Assembly: GCA_037178855.1 (NCBI GenBank)
Contig: JASJZC010000002.1
Location: forward strand, 62,001-126,000
Direction: 5' to 3'
Length of the DNA: 64,000 nt
Origin: Oscheius sp. JU75
Taxonomy: Eukaryota; Nematoda; Chromadorea; Rhabditida; Rhabditidae
Below the pieces are notes generated by a model, which made no database searches, was not told the DNA's origin, and saw nothing but the letters and a program-made list of their open reading frames with translations. Made by a program: the position numbers and the translations under genes. Below, piece after piece: positions 10,374 to 21,754 of this stretch; position 1 is the stretch's first letter; each line of letters starts with the position of its first letter.

Positions 10374-11041
10374 TCTCAGGAAGAAAGCTGGGTCAAAAGC
10401 CCGCGCACTCTGTCTCTGAACGGGTTCGCGGGTTGACCGACTGTCTCTCTCACTCTCTCCGGATGGGTGACCAGGTTTTTGTTGACCGGGTGAGAAAGAT
10501 CTAGAAAGAGTCATAAAATTTAAGAGAGTGGGGGGGAGTAAACAAATAATGAGAGTTCCTGACTGGCTTGGGACTGAACTTGACTACCGTTTGAAAGTCA
10601 AGATACCAGTACCAAGAAAGAGGTAATGGCGAACTACTGAATACAGTTTTGGACCAGAAACAGAACATAGTCAAATCCCTATAGGGCCCTATCTCTCTCA
10701 TTGTGACTTTTAGAAGGTCACAACTCGCAAAAATCTTCCATTTTGATCGATCTTATGATGGAAAAAAGCTTCGGAAGGTGTTACCGAGGGTTTTAAGAGG
10801 GAACTAAAAGTTTTCCTTCGCGCAGGAATTGAACACTGCCCGAGTTTTGGCTTCGTAGTCGGAGCGTTAACCGAATGAGCTAGGCGGGCGAATTCGCGGT
10901 TGCTCTCCAGGAAATACATTCCCCGAAAGAAATTGTTAACAGAATTGCAAAGCAAAAAAGTTTCTTTGCTTTCAGCAATATGTAACACAATACTGCAACC
11001 ACTTTCCTTTAACAATAGGATTTCTCCAGGCTCAATGGAAA
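10374..11041. other. Divergent promoter region with a tRNA-like relic
   Basis: Separates the secreted-protein gene from PIG-G. An upstream exon of the secreted gene probably occupies part of 10374-10514. The rest has no supported gene. Confidence 0.4.
10820..10889 (-). repeat. tRNA-like relic
   Basis: Read on the minus strand: GCCCGCCTAGCTCATTCGG, a clear A-box, then CGACTACGAAGCC and a B-box-like TGTTCAATTCCTGC. The acceptor ends do not pair, so it is probably not functional. Similar A-box cores occur at 29890, 43297 and 50643. Confidence 0.55.
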
Positions 11042-13890
11042 ATGGCCCGCAATGACGCCACTGGACCCCTACCACCGAAATTCTTCTATCTTTCGCTGTC
11101 TTTAGTTACAGCTGGCTGTCTTCTGGTCCTTCTCACGATTCTTCACGAGCCAACAGGAGTACAGAAGAGGGAAGATGGTGTCTTGCTCACAGGTAAGGAG
11201 TAGACTAGTCGGAACCTCGGGAAATTTCAGAATGCGAAAAAAGTCACAGTGGAGATGGGAATCAAATAGTCTTCATGCTGATAGATGCCTGGAAATACGA
11301 CTTTTTGGCAGCTGAGGACTCACCAATGCGGTTCGTGAAGAAGATGGTCAAGGAAGGAAGAGCAGTCATGATGAGACAACAGGTTCACGTGCCAACAGTC
11401 ACAGAGCCGAGAATCAAGGTGTGACGCTGTTACATTCTGTTCGTGTCCCTCCGTCCAACTACCTCTTTTTATCTGTTTGTCTTAATGATCATATATTTCA
11501 GGCCATGACAGCAGGAAGGAACCCCTCCTTCGCCAGCCTAATCAACAACTTTTTCTCTTCCGACATGCGAGATGACAACTGGCTCAAAATAGCCGACAAG
11601 GCTGAGAAAAGAGTCCTCTTCTACGGCGACGATACTTGGCTTCGACTCTTTCCCAACCTCTTCACAGAATCCGTCGGCGTCCCGAGTTTTAATGTTCCCG
11701 ACTACACAGAAGTTGACAACATTGTGACCGACAATATGAGACGCCAGATCGGAAGAGCTGAATGGGATGTGCTGATACTCCACTATCTGGGGCTGGATCA
11801 TATTGGGCATTCGCTCGGAGGACAATCTGCTCAAATACCCGTCAAACTACAGGAAATGGATGCTATACTCGAGGAGATGTTCATGAGAGAACCAGTGAGC
11901 AAAAATTTGACGATTGTGGTAGCCGGTGACCATGGAATGACACTACAGGGAGGACATGGCGGATCATCAGCCTCGGAGACTGCTACACCAGTCGTGGTGA
12001 TGAAGACTAACGCGGAGCAAGTGGGAGCTAGAGCAGACGGTTGGTTTTTTTGGAGGAAGAGAAATAGAGACAGAGACACCCGAAAACCATGGGTCTTTCA
12101 GAAACTGTCCCCATTCAACAAGTAGATGTGGTCAGTTTGATGTCCCATCTACTTGGCCAACCTCTTCCAGTCAACAGTTTGGGTGTTTCTGTCCTTCCGG
12201 AACTGAAAAAGTTAGTCTTTTTCCTCAGAAATCGCAAAAAACTATCTTTAGGATCTGGAAAATCGAACCCCAAGCGTCTATCTCCGATTTTCTGAGCCAT
12301 TTGAGACAGTGGACGGCGATTTTCCCGGATAATGAGATGGCTTGGCTACTGGAGGCTGCTAGGAATTTGAGTTGTGAAGGAATACGATCGAAATATATTG
12401 GTATGTGGACTGATTCCAGAAAAATCCCTTTTTCAGCTCACCGAACAATTCCGGACTTTTTCGAAACCATTGAAGCTGAACAGGAGAAGATACTATCACA
12501 ACCACAACAGATTGGAGGCTTCAAGTATTTTCTGGGAATTTTGATTATAATTACGGTAGGCTTGCACGCTGACAGTAGCCTTAACGTGTTCAGGCTTCTT
12601 TCCTTTGTTTGCTGACAGTTCCATTCAAAGGATTGAAGCCGAATACAGTACTTCTTCTATTGCCGGTAGTGGCCTGTTTGGCGAGCAGTTTGGTCGAGGA
12701 GGAACATGAAATTTGGTGAGTCGAGAAAGAGAAAGAGCGAGAGATGGAGACAAAGAGACATCCTTTTTAGGTACTACATTGCCTCCGGCTCTGTCCTTTT
12801 CCATCTGTGGTCAACACTCCATCACACAAAGTTCGAATTGAGTCAAATAGTCTGCGTCTCGATGATCCTGCTATTACATAGATGTGCTCAGTCGGCCAGC
12901 ACCGGAACCAGAAGACGCTGGCTTATTGATCCCGGTAAACTCTTTGCTGTCTTTGTCAACAGTAGTATTTCCAGAGCTCCTTCCCGGTATCTTACCTGCA
13001 GACCACTCTCTCTTCGAGCCTCTGTCCTTTCTAGGAAATTGGCTTCACTCGACTGTACTCTTCCCCAAGTATCCTTCTGTGATGACCGTCGTCTGGCTCG
13101 GCCTCTTTGCTCTGAACTCGTGGAAGTTTGGCGGGAAACTTAATTGGCTGGTCCTTCTTCTCCAAGCAGTCAATGGATTCTTCTGGCTGTTTTCTAGAGA
13201 AAACCTGCAGCAGTTGAACAGCTCCTGGATACCTTTGATTGTGGCCGTTTTCGACTTCAAATCGGCTGCTTTTCTCTACTTTTCAACTATCGTTCAGCCC
13301 ACTTTTGTTCCTGTTCTGCTTTCTGTAAGTTTAGTTCTGAAACTATCATCAAGGCAAGTGTTCAGACGTATCATAATGGACGACTTGCCCGACGAATCGG
13401 TTTGGATACAGTAGCCGTGATCAGCCTGCTAGGGTCTTGTCTCTTTTATACGGTAGGAACGAGAAAACAAAAACAGAGACTATTCATTTCCATCGTTCCA
13501 TTTCCAGGGTCTATCCAACAGCGTGAGCTCGATCGACATCCGTGCCGGCTACGCTGGAATCCAAGAATACAGCCCAGTCTTGGTCGGAGCTCAAATTCTG
13601 GCCAACATGTATGCCCCCGCAATCTTCTTTCTCCTAGGATATGGGTCAGTTCCAGGTCTACAAAAGTAAATGCAAATTCCAGAAGTATTCAAAAGCTGCT
13701 ACGTGTCTTTACAGCTCTCAGGATGGCCATTCTGGTCGCCTCTACTGTCAGCCTGTGCATCTTCTCGGAACATCTGTTCGTCTGGACCGTCTTCACTCCA
13801 AAAGTTCTCTTCGACTCTATGCATCTTCATACGGTCGTTGTGTGTCAGTTGATAACACTACTCATATCTAAACTTTTAAAAACGGGTTGA
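11042..13890 (+). CDS. PIGG: GPI ethanolamine phosphate transferase 2 (PIG-G)
   Basis: ER multi-pass enzyme that adds ethanolamine phosphate to the second mannose of GPI anchors, with PIG-F. Twelve exons: 11042-11192, 11231-11418, 11502-12039, 12102-12210, 12252-12400, 12437-12555, 12594-12715, 12771-12934, 12975-13324, 13366-13452, 13508-13644, 13683-13890 (773 aa; human about 980). An N-terminal membrane anchor is followed by the lumenal alkaline-phosphatase-like domain: MLIDAWKYDF, the nucleophile region VPTVTEPRIK, WDVLILHYLGLDHIGH and GDHGM carry the expected metal ligands. A hydrophobic multi-pass half follows, with SSLVEEEHEIWYY and HLFVWTVFTPKVLFDSMHL typical of PIG-G. AATAAA at 13903-13908. 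An out-of-frame ATG at 11035 precedes the start. Confidence 0.96.
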
Positions 13891-14134
13891 TTTTCTAATG
13901 ATAATAAACGTGTAATCTGTTCTGTGAACTAACTATCGAGTCTGGCCTGAAAAATGAGACCTAGTCTATGGCGTTGAAAAGAGAAATGGATTCCAAGAAG
14001 ATCTGTCGCGCTAGCTGATTTTCAATATCCTCCCCTAGTTTCGTGTAGCATCCGAAAGGGACCATTCTGTTCCCGATTGTATGCCTCGAACCCCAAAAAA
14101 AGAAAGACGCGGACGACTGGACACTCCCAAGAGA

Positions 14135-14391
14135 ATGGCTTGTCTCGCTCTTTTATTACTTCCCCTAGTCTCTCTCACAGCTGCTGGTCATTGGGAACAG
14201 GGTAAGGATCTGAACTGTAACTGTAATTTTTCGCATCAGACAGTGGATCCTTCGTGACCACCCTCCACGCGAGAGATACTCGAAACTGGTCTATTTTCAA
14301 GCAGACATCAGGCACTTCGAGAGATGTTGAGATCTCTCTCTCTCTCTTCGGCTATATTGACTACTGCGCGGCTGGCAACTTTCCACAGTGA
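14135..14391 (+). CDS. Small secreted protein, unrecognised
   Basis: Two exons, 14135-14201 and 14240-14391, with a 38-base intron, encode 72 aa. MACLALLLLPLVSLTAAG is a strong signal peptide; the mature part is about 54 residues with one cysteine and ends ...DYCAAGNFPQ. An in-frame upstream ATG at 14081 would add a basic 18-residue leader and spoil the signal peptide, so 14135 is preferred. AATAAA at 14500-14505 suits this gene. No family recognised. It converges on the RCC1-type gene, with 129 bases between stops. Confidence 0.5.
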
Positions 14392-14520
14392 CGATTTTGA
14401 GCAATTGCAGCTGGTCCAAGAATTTCTCAGTCTCTGTCTCTCTGTCATTATGTCACCCACGCTCTTCATTTTAAACTTTATTCGTAAACACAGACAACAA
14501 ATAAATTCAGATCAGTGTTT

Positions 14521-17342
14521 CTAATTCTTGGCGGCAAGGAATATGGCATGATTGTCGGCGACGGAGACCTGGACAATTTTGAAGCCTTCCAAATGGGCAG
14601 AACTGATCTCATCGGGCTTCGGGACGACTCTGTCGTCGTCGTCCTTGAGTCCCAGACCGAGCTGCCCACTGCTGTCGTAGCCCCAGGCGACAGCAGAGCC
14701 TGAAAGGTTTGGTGTTAGAATGTGAGAAACATAGAGACAGATTCGTCTTTCCACTCACCCTTCTGATTCCAAGCCAGAGAACATCCCAACTGAGCAGTAA
14801 CTCCAGCCGAATCAGCAATCTCTAGCTTCTGGAGAGTCTGGTACCTCCAGTTTTTGTCCTTGCCACTGTTGGACCAAGAACCCAGTCCGAGAGCATTGTC
14901 CGTGTTCTTTCCAATGCAGTAGATGTCTCCTGGAAGTGATGTTTGAAAAAGCTATGTCATTCTACCATTGGAGTCACGAAGAACAAGATGCTGGACGCCT
15001 TCAATGTGAGTCCAATTGTGGCCAGACAGTTCGGGAGAGAATTGCGGGAGAAGAATACGGAGCTCGGTGTCGTCTAGAATGTAGCTTCCAGTCTATGTCT
15101 CCCTGTCTCTGCCACTCTGTCACTCTCTGTCAAAGTTGGAGATCTCGATCCCTTCTACAACTTTGCAGAACATTCTTGCAAAGTCACCGCATCATCCCAC
15201 TATCCTGCTTGCCAAAAAATCTTTCGCATCGCATTTGTCCCACCCGTACAGTCTCTTCGCTCGCGCTGCGCTGGAGTATATAGACGCGGCGAATCCCGAC
15301 AAAGCCAGGTCACACTGCTCAAAGAGGTCCGGGTTCGGGCTCCAACTGGCTGCCCCCAGGTTCTCGAATCTGGCTCTTGAGCACTGGCTTACGGCTTAGG
15401 TCGGGCAAGTTACCGGAGACTGCCACTCGGGTGACTTGTCTAAGTCCCTACCCTCGGGGTAGGGCCGCCCACTAGGGTGAATGCTTCGGGGTGGGAAACG
15501 GGTAAAAAACGGGGCCGATCTTATCGAACCGTTAATTTCTTTGGTTCGATAAGATCGGCCTCAGTTTCTTCCTGCGGGGAGTTTTGCAAAATTTTCTATT
15601 GATAGGAATTTCTTTTCGGGCATATTTCTCTCTCTCTCTCTCTGACTACCGATCTCCTTTAGCAGTCCTTTTCTCTGACTTTCTCTCTCCTTGTCTCTCT
15701 GTTCCTGTCCTGTCAGACAACAGTTCCCCTCTAGTCCTTTTCTTTTTTTTATCTGAGTTGACTGTCCCTTTTCACCCTCTCTGTCTTTCTATATCTCTGT
15801 TTCTCAGTCTCTTTGTCTCGTTGTACCTTGTAACTTACCTCCACTGTCATCACTGCTATCCTTAGCTTCCGGCTCATCAATAGCGATTCCCAAATGTCCA
15901 AAGTTGTTCAGTCCACAGACGAACAACTTGTCATCTTCGGTCAAGAAAGCACTCCAGAATCCACCGGCAAAAACATTCTTACACTTGGCCTTCTTCCTCT
16001 TGTCCATGATCGTCACATGAAGAGAGCTCTCGGAATCAGCGGCAATGTATTGAGTCCGGATTCTGTCCAGACGGTTGCTTCGTCCCAACTGTCCCATTGA
16101 GAAGTCACCAAAAGTGAAGACTCTTCCGTCATCACTCAACATGACCAAGTGGTTTTCGCCGGCAGCAATCTTGACAATGGAGAATCCGGGTTTGTGACGG
16201 AGGATGATGATTGGATTCTTCTGCATCTCGATCAGCTGCGGGTGAACGTCCATTTTTCCACTGCCGTCGCGCAGGTTTCCCCAGGCGATCACGGTACCGT
16301 GATTGGTCAAGGCGGCGGTAAAACTGGCCCCGGCTGAGAGCATGACGATCTAAAACATCTTTTTGGATAGAGAGAGGCCGAAAGACATAGAGACAGACAG
16401 AATGACAGAGAGACAGAGGCATCCCACCTTTCCTTCCTTCTGAAGCTCGTCAGAGAACACTATCTTTGTGTACTCATCCGTACTGCCTTCGGCTTCTACC
16501 CCTTCAGCAGGCACAGTACCCTTCTCATTGATTCCACAAGAGTACACCTCTCCCGTATCGGCCAGAATGACCGAGTGGACGCCTCCGGCCACAACCTGAA
16601 TCCCCAAATTTGAAAAAGACAGCTTTCAAAAGAAACCTGCACAATCTTCAGATTCTCATCCTCAATTACGTCCACCTTTCTTGGCTTTTTGCTAGTCGTT
16701 CGACCAGGATGCCCGAGTTGTTCGCCTTCTCCACAGGCCAGCACTCGACTTCCAGCTTCCCAGGTAATGAAATCCTCGAAATGAAGACTGTGGACTTTCT
16801 TGCCCTTCTTGGCAGAAGCCTGGGGAGTCTGAACAGCCTGCTGAACTGCAGTGCGCTTTCTCTTGCCCTAAAACTGTCAATGAACCTACCAAAGTCTGAT
16901 GCTTACCAATGGTGTCTCTTCCTTAGGCTCCTCCTTTTTCTCGGGGACCTTCTGCTTTGCCTGTCTGGTTCTGGTATGCGTCTTGGGAGTATCAACCTTC
17001 TTTGCAGATTCCTTCGCAGCTCTGGACAGTCGTCCTCTCTTCTCTTTGGGCTGAACTGGCTCTTCGTCGGTTTTCTCCTTCTCCGGCTCTGTTTCCTCCT
17101 CTTCAGCTTTCTCCTCTTCGGGTTCCTTCTTTTCTTCTTCAGTCTCTTTTTCAGCATCTGCTTCAACTTTTGGCTCCTCTTTAGTCTCAGGTTCAGTTTC
17201 CGTCTCCATCGTCTGTTCAGGGGTTGATGGGACCACTTCCATCTGAAAGAGTCTTTTAGTTAGAGAGTAGGGTATCTTTGTCTCTGTCTCACAAAAGTCT
17301 TACCTCTTCCGACTCCTGGGCCACAACTTCAGCTTCGCTCAT
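14521..17342 (-). CDS. ran-3: RCC1-type Ran guanine nucleotide exchange factor
   Basis: Chromatin-bound exchange factor that makes RanGTP in the nucleus, driving transport and spindle assembly. Minus-strand exons 17342-17304, 17242-16907, 16867-16637, 16595-16428, 16349-15839, 15073-14966, 14929-14759, 14699-14521; 580 aa. An acidic N-terminal tail (about residues 20-75, Glu-rich) and a basic stretch ([15 protein letters not shown]) precede seven RCC1 propeller repeats with motifs [64 protein letters not shown] and [13 protein letters not shown]. Human RCC1 has a short tail, so the long acidic extension is notable. The reverse-strand AATAAA is at 14482-14477. Intron 5 (765 bases) holds two hairpins and pyrimidine tracts. 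Confidence 0.93.
15155..15173 (+). repeat. Half-copy of the CTACAACTTTGCAGAACAT repeat
   Basis: Identical 19-mer to the right arm of the hairpin at 53452-53470. Lies in RCC1 intron 5. Confidence 0.8.
15513..15560. repeat. Perfect 18-bp inverted repeat
   Basis: GGCCGATCTTATCGAACC (15513-15530) and its exact reverse complement (15543-15560) flank a 12-base loop. A smaller hairpin, CCCTACC..GGTAGGG, lies just upstream (about 15449-15467). Both sit in RCC1 intron 5. Confidence 0.85.
15621..15836 (+). repeat. Degenerate TCTCTG/TCTCTC tract
   Basis: About 200 bases of pyrimidine-rich sequence built from TCTCTGTCTC-like units, one of the longest of many such tracts in introns and gaps of this window. 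Confidence 0.8.
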
Positions 17343-17738
17343 TTCCCCTGGAAATCCTTTTTGCGAGACAACTTTAATGCTTTTGGAAGCGTGAAAATTA
17401 GGAAACACCTCCTATTTTCGAAAATAATGAGACAGCTCCTACTATAGCAACTTTGGAAGAGAAATTGGAATTCAAAACTTTCTTAGGGCAATCGAGGAAG
17501 AGAGGATGTTCCAGAACAAAAAAGCTAGAGAATTTATTACGTAGGAGCGAGGAAAACAAAGAAAATGTCGCTTTGTTTGCCTCGCGTGTCTTCAAAAATG
17601 GGCATTTAAACAGCCGGGCCGCGGTCCACTTACCGTGACCCAAAAATCGATCGGTCCATTAAGCATCGCTTTTGGCAAGCAATTGTACATCTCTCTTAGC
17701 TTCATAATCTGTCATTTCAATAACTCTCATCTCTAGAA
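17343..17738. other. Divergent promoter region, RCC1 and RPB4
   Basis: About 400 bases between two divergent housekeeping genes. Overlapping ORFs on both strands have no splice or motif support. A T-rich AG acceptor (CTCTAG, 17731-17736) lies two bases before the RPB4 ATG. Confidence 0.5.
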
Positions 17739-18556
17739 ATGGCCTCGACTCAATCCGACGATCAGCCCGTGGAGGAGGATGCCTGCGAGCTCAAGTTCCC
17801 AAAAGGTAATTTTTTTCGAATCAAGGTTTTGAAGGAGTCTCTTATAAACAGAATGTTCGGAACATCATTGACTCGTACTTTCAAGCAGGTACTCTGTTTA
17901 AATTAGAAAACAATAGCGTTACCAGCCCGGCGGTCGAACACAGAACATTCTGTTTTGTAAACGGAGCATTTACCGACTGAGCCATAAGGGCGAAGAACGC
18001 GCGCAAAGTCGGCTGGATACGTCAATGAGATTTTGAGAAAATGACACATTTCATTGTAACCAGTTCCAGCTACAACTCACACCTATCAAACTTTGTGTTT
18101 ATACCTTTTCTAAATTACAGTTTTCCAGAATTTGAATCCGCTACCTGCGACGCTCTTCTGGTCGCCGAGGTCTTTCTCCTTCTCGAGCACAGACGCGTCC
18201 AAAATGAGAACAAGGACGACATCGATGAGATGTCAGAAGTCTTCATCAAGACCTTGAACCATACTCGTCGTCTCTCCCGATTCAAGAATCGCGAGACCAT
18301 CAGGGCGATTCGTGCCATCTTCGCGGCATCGAGCTCATCGAGTGGAAAGACCCTTCACAAGTTCGAAGTCGCCCAAATCTGTAATCTGTGTCCGGACAAT
18401 GCTGAGGAGGCCAAGGTAGGATAGAGTTACCGTGACAGTGACATCTTCTAATACTACACTTTTCAGGCTCTCATCCCTTCCCTTGAGAACAAGCTCGAAG
18501 ACGAGGAGCTCGAGGAAATCTTGAAGGATCTCCATAACAAGAAATCATTCCAGTGA
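17739..18556 (+). CDS. rpb-4: RNA polymerase II subunit RPB4
   Basis: Forms the RPB4/RPB7 stalk of RNA polymerase II. Exons 17739-17805, 18129-18415, 18467-18556; 147 aa against 142 in human. Conserved pieces: VEEDACELKFPKEFESATC, SEVFIKTLNHTRRLSRFKNR, KFEVAQICNLCPDNAEEAKA and the C-terminal EDEELEEILKDL. A four-residue serine run (AASSSSSGKTLHKF) replaces the human LLLQKK linker. AATAAA at 18563-18568, only 102 bases before the next ATG. Intron 1 holds a tRNA-like relic. First gene of a likely four-gene operon. Confidence 0.96.
17921..17992 (-). repeat. tRNA-like relic
   Basis: On the minus strand: CTTATGGCTCAGTCGGTAAA, a clear A-box, then a B-box-like TGTTCGACCGCC. Lies in RPB4 intron 1. 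Confidence 0.5.
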
Positions 18557-18657
18557 TCTGTCAATAAACATTGTACTCTTTTCAAATAGTTTTTCTTCGA
18601 TGGTTCCTATTCCCATTTATATAATTACAATAATATTCATGGAAACATAGTTTCCAG

Positions 18658-20471
18658 ATGTCAGATAGAGAAGAACAGCTCCAGGAGCTGGAAGCTCTGG
18701 CCGCCGTCCTCGAAGAACAATCCGATCGGATACAGTACTCCAAAGAAGAAGGGGAACTGATTCAAGGATGGATTACTGTAGAGTTTGGGCCCTTGTCACA
18801 GCCGCTTCTCTTCTACGTGACGGATAAAAGAGGTAGGCCAATGACCAGTCTTCATTTTGCTTTTTCAGCCCGTAAATCTGTCAAGATCAACGCTCTCCCT
18901 TCGGCCAAACTGTCCTTTTCTCTCCCAGATGACTACCCCTCGACGTCTACCCCAACCCTCTCCATAGAATGCATTTGGATGTCAGAAGAACTGGTACAGT
19001 TCCTTTTAGAGTTCTATAAAACAGAGACGGAGACAGAGACTAAGAGACAAACACAGTCCACGCTTTAGCTCTCGTCCCTCCAAGATTCACTAAAAGAACA
19101 GTGCGAAACAATGGCCGGGATGTCAGTCCTCTTCTTCTGCTACCAAACCATCATTGACACTGTCCGCGAAAAGGAAAAGGGGCTACAAGAAATCTGTCTC
19201 GACTCTACTCCCTACATCCTCAGCCGCAGTCTCCCCTCGAGAGAAGTTCTGAGGCTTGTAACCGATTCGAGTCAGAAGGCGGAAGATCACAATTTTGAGA
19301 CGGGATGCTATGACTGCGAGGTAGGACTAGGAATAATTTTTGATAGACAATGTTTAGGTCTGCTTCGAGAACAAAATGGGAAAGGACTGTATTCGTCTGT
19401 TGCCGTGCAATCATGTGTACTGTAACGAGTGTGTGGAGGCGTTCGTAAAGGAAAAGACCAGAGGATCTCAGGTAAGAGTTGCTGTATCTCTGTCTCCCTA
19501 TTCCTGTTTGTCTCTTTGCCGCTCTTTCTCTCTATCGTTTTGACTCTATGTTTTTCTATCTCTCTGTCTCTGTGAACCGTTCTTTTTCCAGGTCCAAGCC
19601 CTGACATGTCTCGGCGACGACTGCAACTCTCCCATTCCACAACCACTTATCAAGCGGCTGATCGGGGAAGAAGAATACGACCGCTATGAGAGAATCCTCC
19701 TTGAAAATGCTCTGTATCAGATGAGCGACGTGGTCACCTGTCCACGTCAAGGGTGCCAGCGAAGTGTACTTTTGAGCGACCAGGATCCCAAACTGGGAAG
19801 ATGTTTCTGCGGCTTCTCGTTCTGTGCCCTCTGTATGAAGGCCTATCACGGAGTGGCAGAATGCGACCTCAATCTGGGTGAGTCTGTTTGGATACTGTAC
19901 AATTTCCTTGCAGCCAGCAAACAAAAGATTATCGAGAGTTTTATCGCAGCTAGTCAGGACGAAAAGGTACAAATGAGTCGCAAGTACGGGGGCATGGCTA
20001 AACTTCAACGCCTCGTGGACAATCTCCAAAACGAGACGTGGATTACAGGAAATAGCAAGAAATGTCCGAAGTGTGCTACTCCTATTGAGGTGAGAGACAG
20101 GGAGACAGGGAGACAGAGCGTTTCCAGAAGAACAATGGTTGCAACAAGATGATCTGTACCAAGTGCACCACCCCTTTCTGTTGGCTCTGTAACAAAGCCC
20201 TCAAAAAAGACGACCCCTATTCCCATTTCAGGGGAGAAGACGTGAGTTCGGACTTTACTCTGCTCAATGCCAATTCCAGAACAACCAATGCGTGAACCGT
20301 CTCTTTGAAGGAGTCATTGACGACGATGTGGACTACTGGGACTTTGATGGTGAGAAAAACTGACAGTCGGTGGAAAGTCTCTGTTTAGACGATGAGGACG
20401 ATGATGACGACGAGGATGGGATCGTTTGGATCCAGGAAGGGGAAGTAGAGGAAGAAGAAGAACTAGACTAG
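18658..20471 (+). CDS. RNF14: RNF14-like RBR E3 ubiquitin ligase
   Basis: RING-between-RING E3 with an N-terminal RWD domain. Exons 18658-18832, 18869-18993, 19069-19320, 19358-19471, 19592-19877, 19914-20089, 20128-20241, 20280-20349, 20389-20471; 464 aa (human RNF14 474). The RWD domain spans roughly 1-140. RING1 is CYDCEVCFENKMGKDC..LPCNHVYCNEC; the IBR carries CPRQGC..CFCGFSFCALC; RING2 is CPKCATPIEKNNGCNKMIC..CTTPFCWLC, with the cysteine of NGCNKM in the usual catalytic position. The C-terminus is a run of Asp/Glu. TTTCCAG directly before the ATG and the 101-base gap to RPB4 suggest a trans-spliced downstream operon gene. Confidence 0.94.
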
Positions 20472-20954
20472 TCCTCTTCTCTGTTTTGTAGACTATATAT
20501 TACTGTACTTGCATAGACTAGCCCTGTGATAGCCTACCCTTTGCTCGGATTCAAGATACTGGTATTTTTATCCACACTACAGATGAATAATTTTTGTATA
20601 CTTGTTTTTCATGAAATATCTTGAGTTTTTACTCGCTGTTCTACCGTAAAAATAGCAAAAATTTCGAAGAACGAGACGTTTGAATTGCCGCAACAACTTG
20701 AAATCCGAAAAATGCGGCACTTTCAAATGCTCAGAAATTCATTTTTCTTCTTCTCTCCATATCTCCTCATTTTTGTCGGTAAATTAGATTAGATTTTCTA
20801 GATGACCTCTTCTTCATTGTGACTTTTGTATACAGCTTTTTCCCTGTTTTCTTTCTAGTTTTTTTTTGTACGGGAATGGAGCATGTATTCATCAAAAAAG
20901 AGAGTCTCTAACCCAGCATACTTTTCTACCTGGAAACAAGTGAGATTTTTTTAG
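20472..20954. other. Intercistronic stretch, RNF14 to PET100
   Basis: No gene seen. AT- and T-rich, ending in TTTTTTTAG at the PET100 start codon, consistent with a trans-splice acceptor. Confidence 0.5.
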
Positions 20955-21510
20955 ATGGGAGGATGGAAACTGGAGACGGGACGGTTCTTCCTCATGATCG
21001 CTTTCCCTGTCGGTGCCTTCTGGCTCTTCAACCAACCATCACTCTTCAAAACTTTTGTAAGTTTTCTAACTTTTTGTTCGGGGCTTCTAAATAATAAAAA
21101 GGGTGACCATATGGCGTTTGCGGTGTCAAGAATCAATTTCTGTCACTAGTTTTACCCCTGAGTATTAAAATGTCTTAAAAAACTGACCAGATCCGTGAGA
21201 AAGGGCCAGAAAGATTGTGTTTTGTATTTTTTTTCCGTCATACGCGTATCCTAAGGTAACATCCATTTTCTAAGCTGAAAACGCTATATTATCCCACTTT
21301 TAGATGAGAAACTACCGCGTGCCTGACAGCTCAGCAGGCGACGAGGCGATGGCGCGATTCAAGGAAGAGCTATTGGTCAAGAAGCGCAAAGAAGAATACG
21401 AGAATTTCCTACGGTTTGTCTCTTTTTTGGTGTTTCGTAAAAAGATCTAATTCAGGGAACAGATGGCTTTCGAGGAGGCTCGTCGGATTCGGGAACAGCA
21501 CGGCATCTAG
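20955..21510 (+). CDS. PET100: PET100 homologue, cytochrome c oxidase assembly
   Basis: Small inner-membrane chaperone for complex IV assembly. Exons 20955-21056, 21304-21413, 21456-21510; 88 aa (human 73). The N-terminus [20 protein letters not shown], then [10 protein letters not shown], matches the family pattern (MGVKLEIFRM..FPVAMFWVSNQ); one membrane helix at about 12-26 is followed by a charged helix ([18 protein letters not shown]). A T-rich AG acceptor touches the ATG. Third gene of the likely operon. Confidence 0.88.
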
Positions 21511-21754
21511 ACTTTTTACCCCCAGTCATTTTTGCACATATTTTTCTCGTTGATTGATGATGATAGTCCCTAGGAAATACAGAATTTTGCTCAGTAGCTT
21601 GTTTTGCATGTGGTTTTCATGTCCAAATCGAGTTTTCTGCTTATTTGTTCTACATCTCTCCGAAATGCTGGACAGAGAGATTCCTTGCCTGTTGAATTAG
21701 TCTCTTGTTCCCCACTTTTCTTTTAGAAAAATCAAGTCTTAAATCAGGCCTCAG

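Noticed and set aside
17398..17643. Overlapping ORFs on both strands between RCC1 and RPB4
   Set aside because: Neither has a start context, motif or splice support; the stretch is a divergent promoter.
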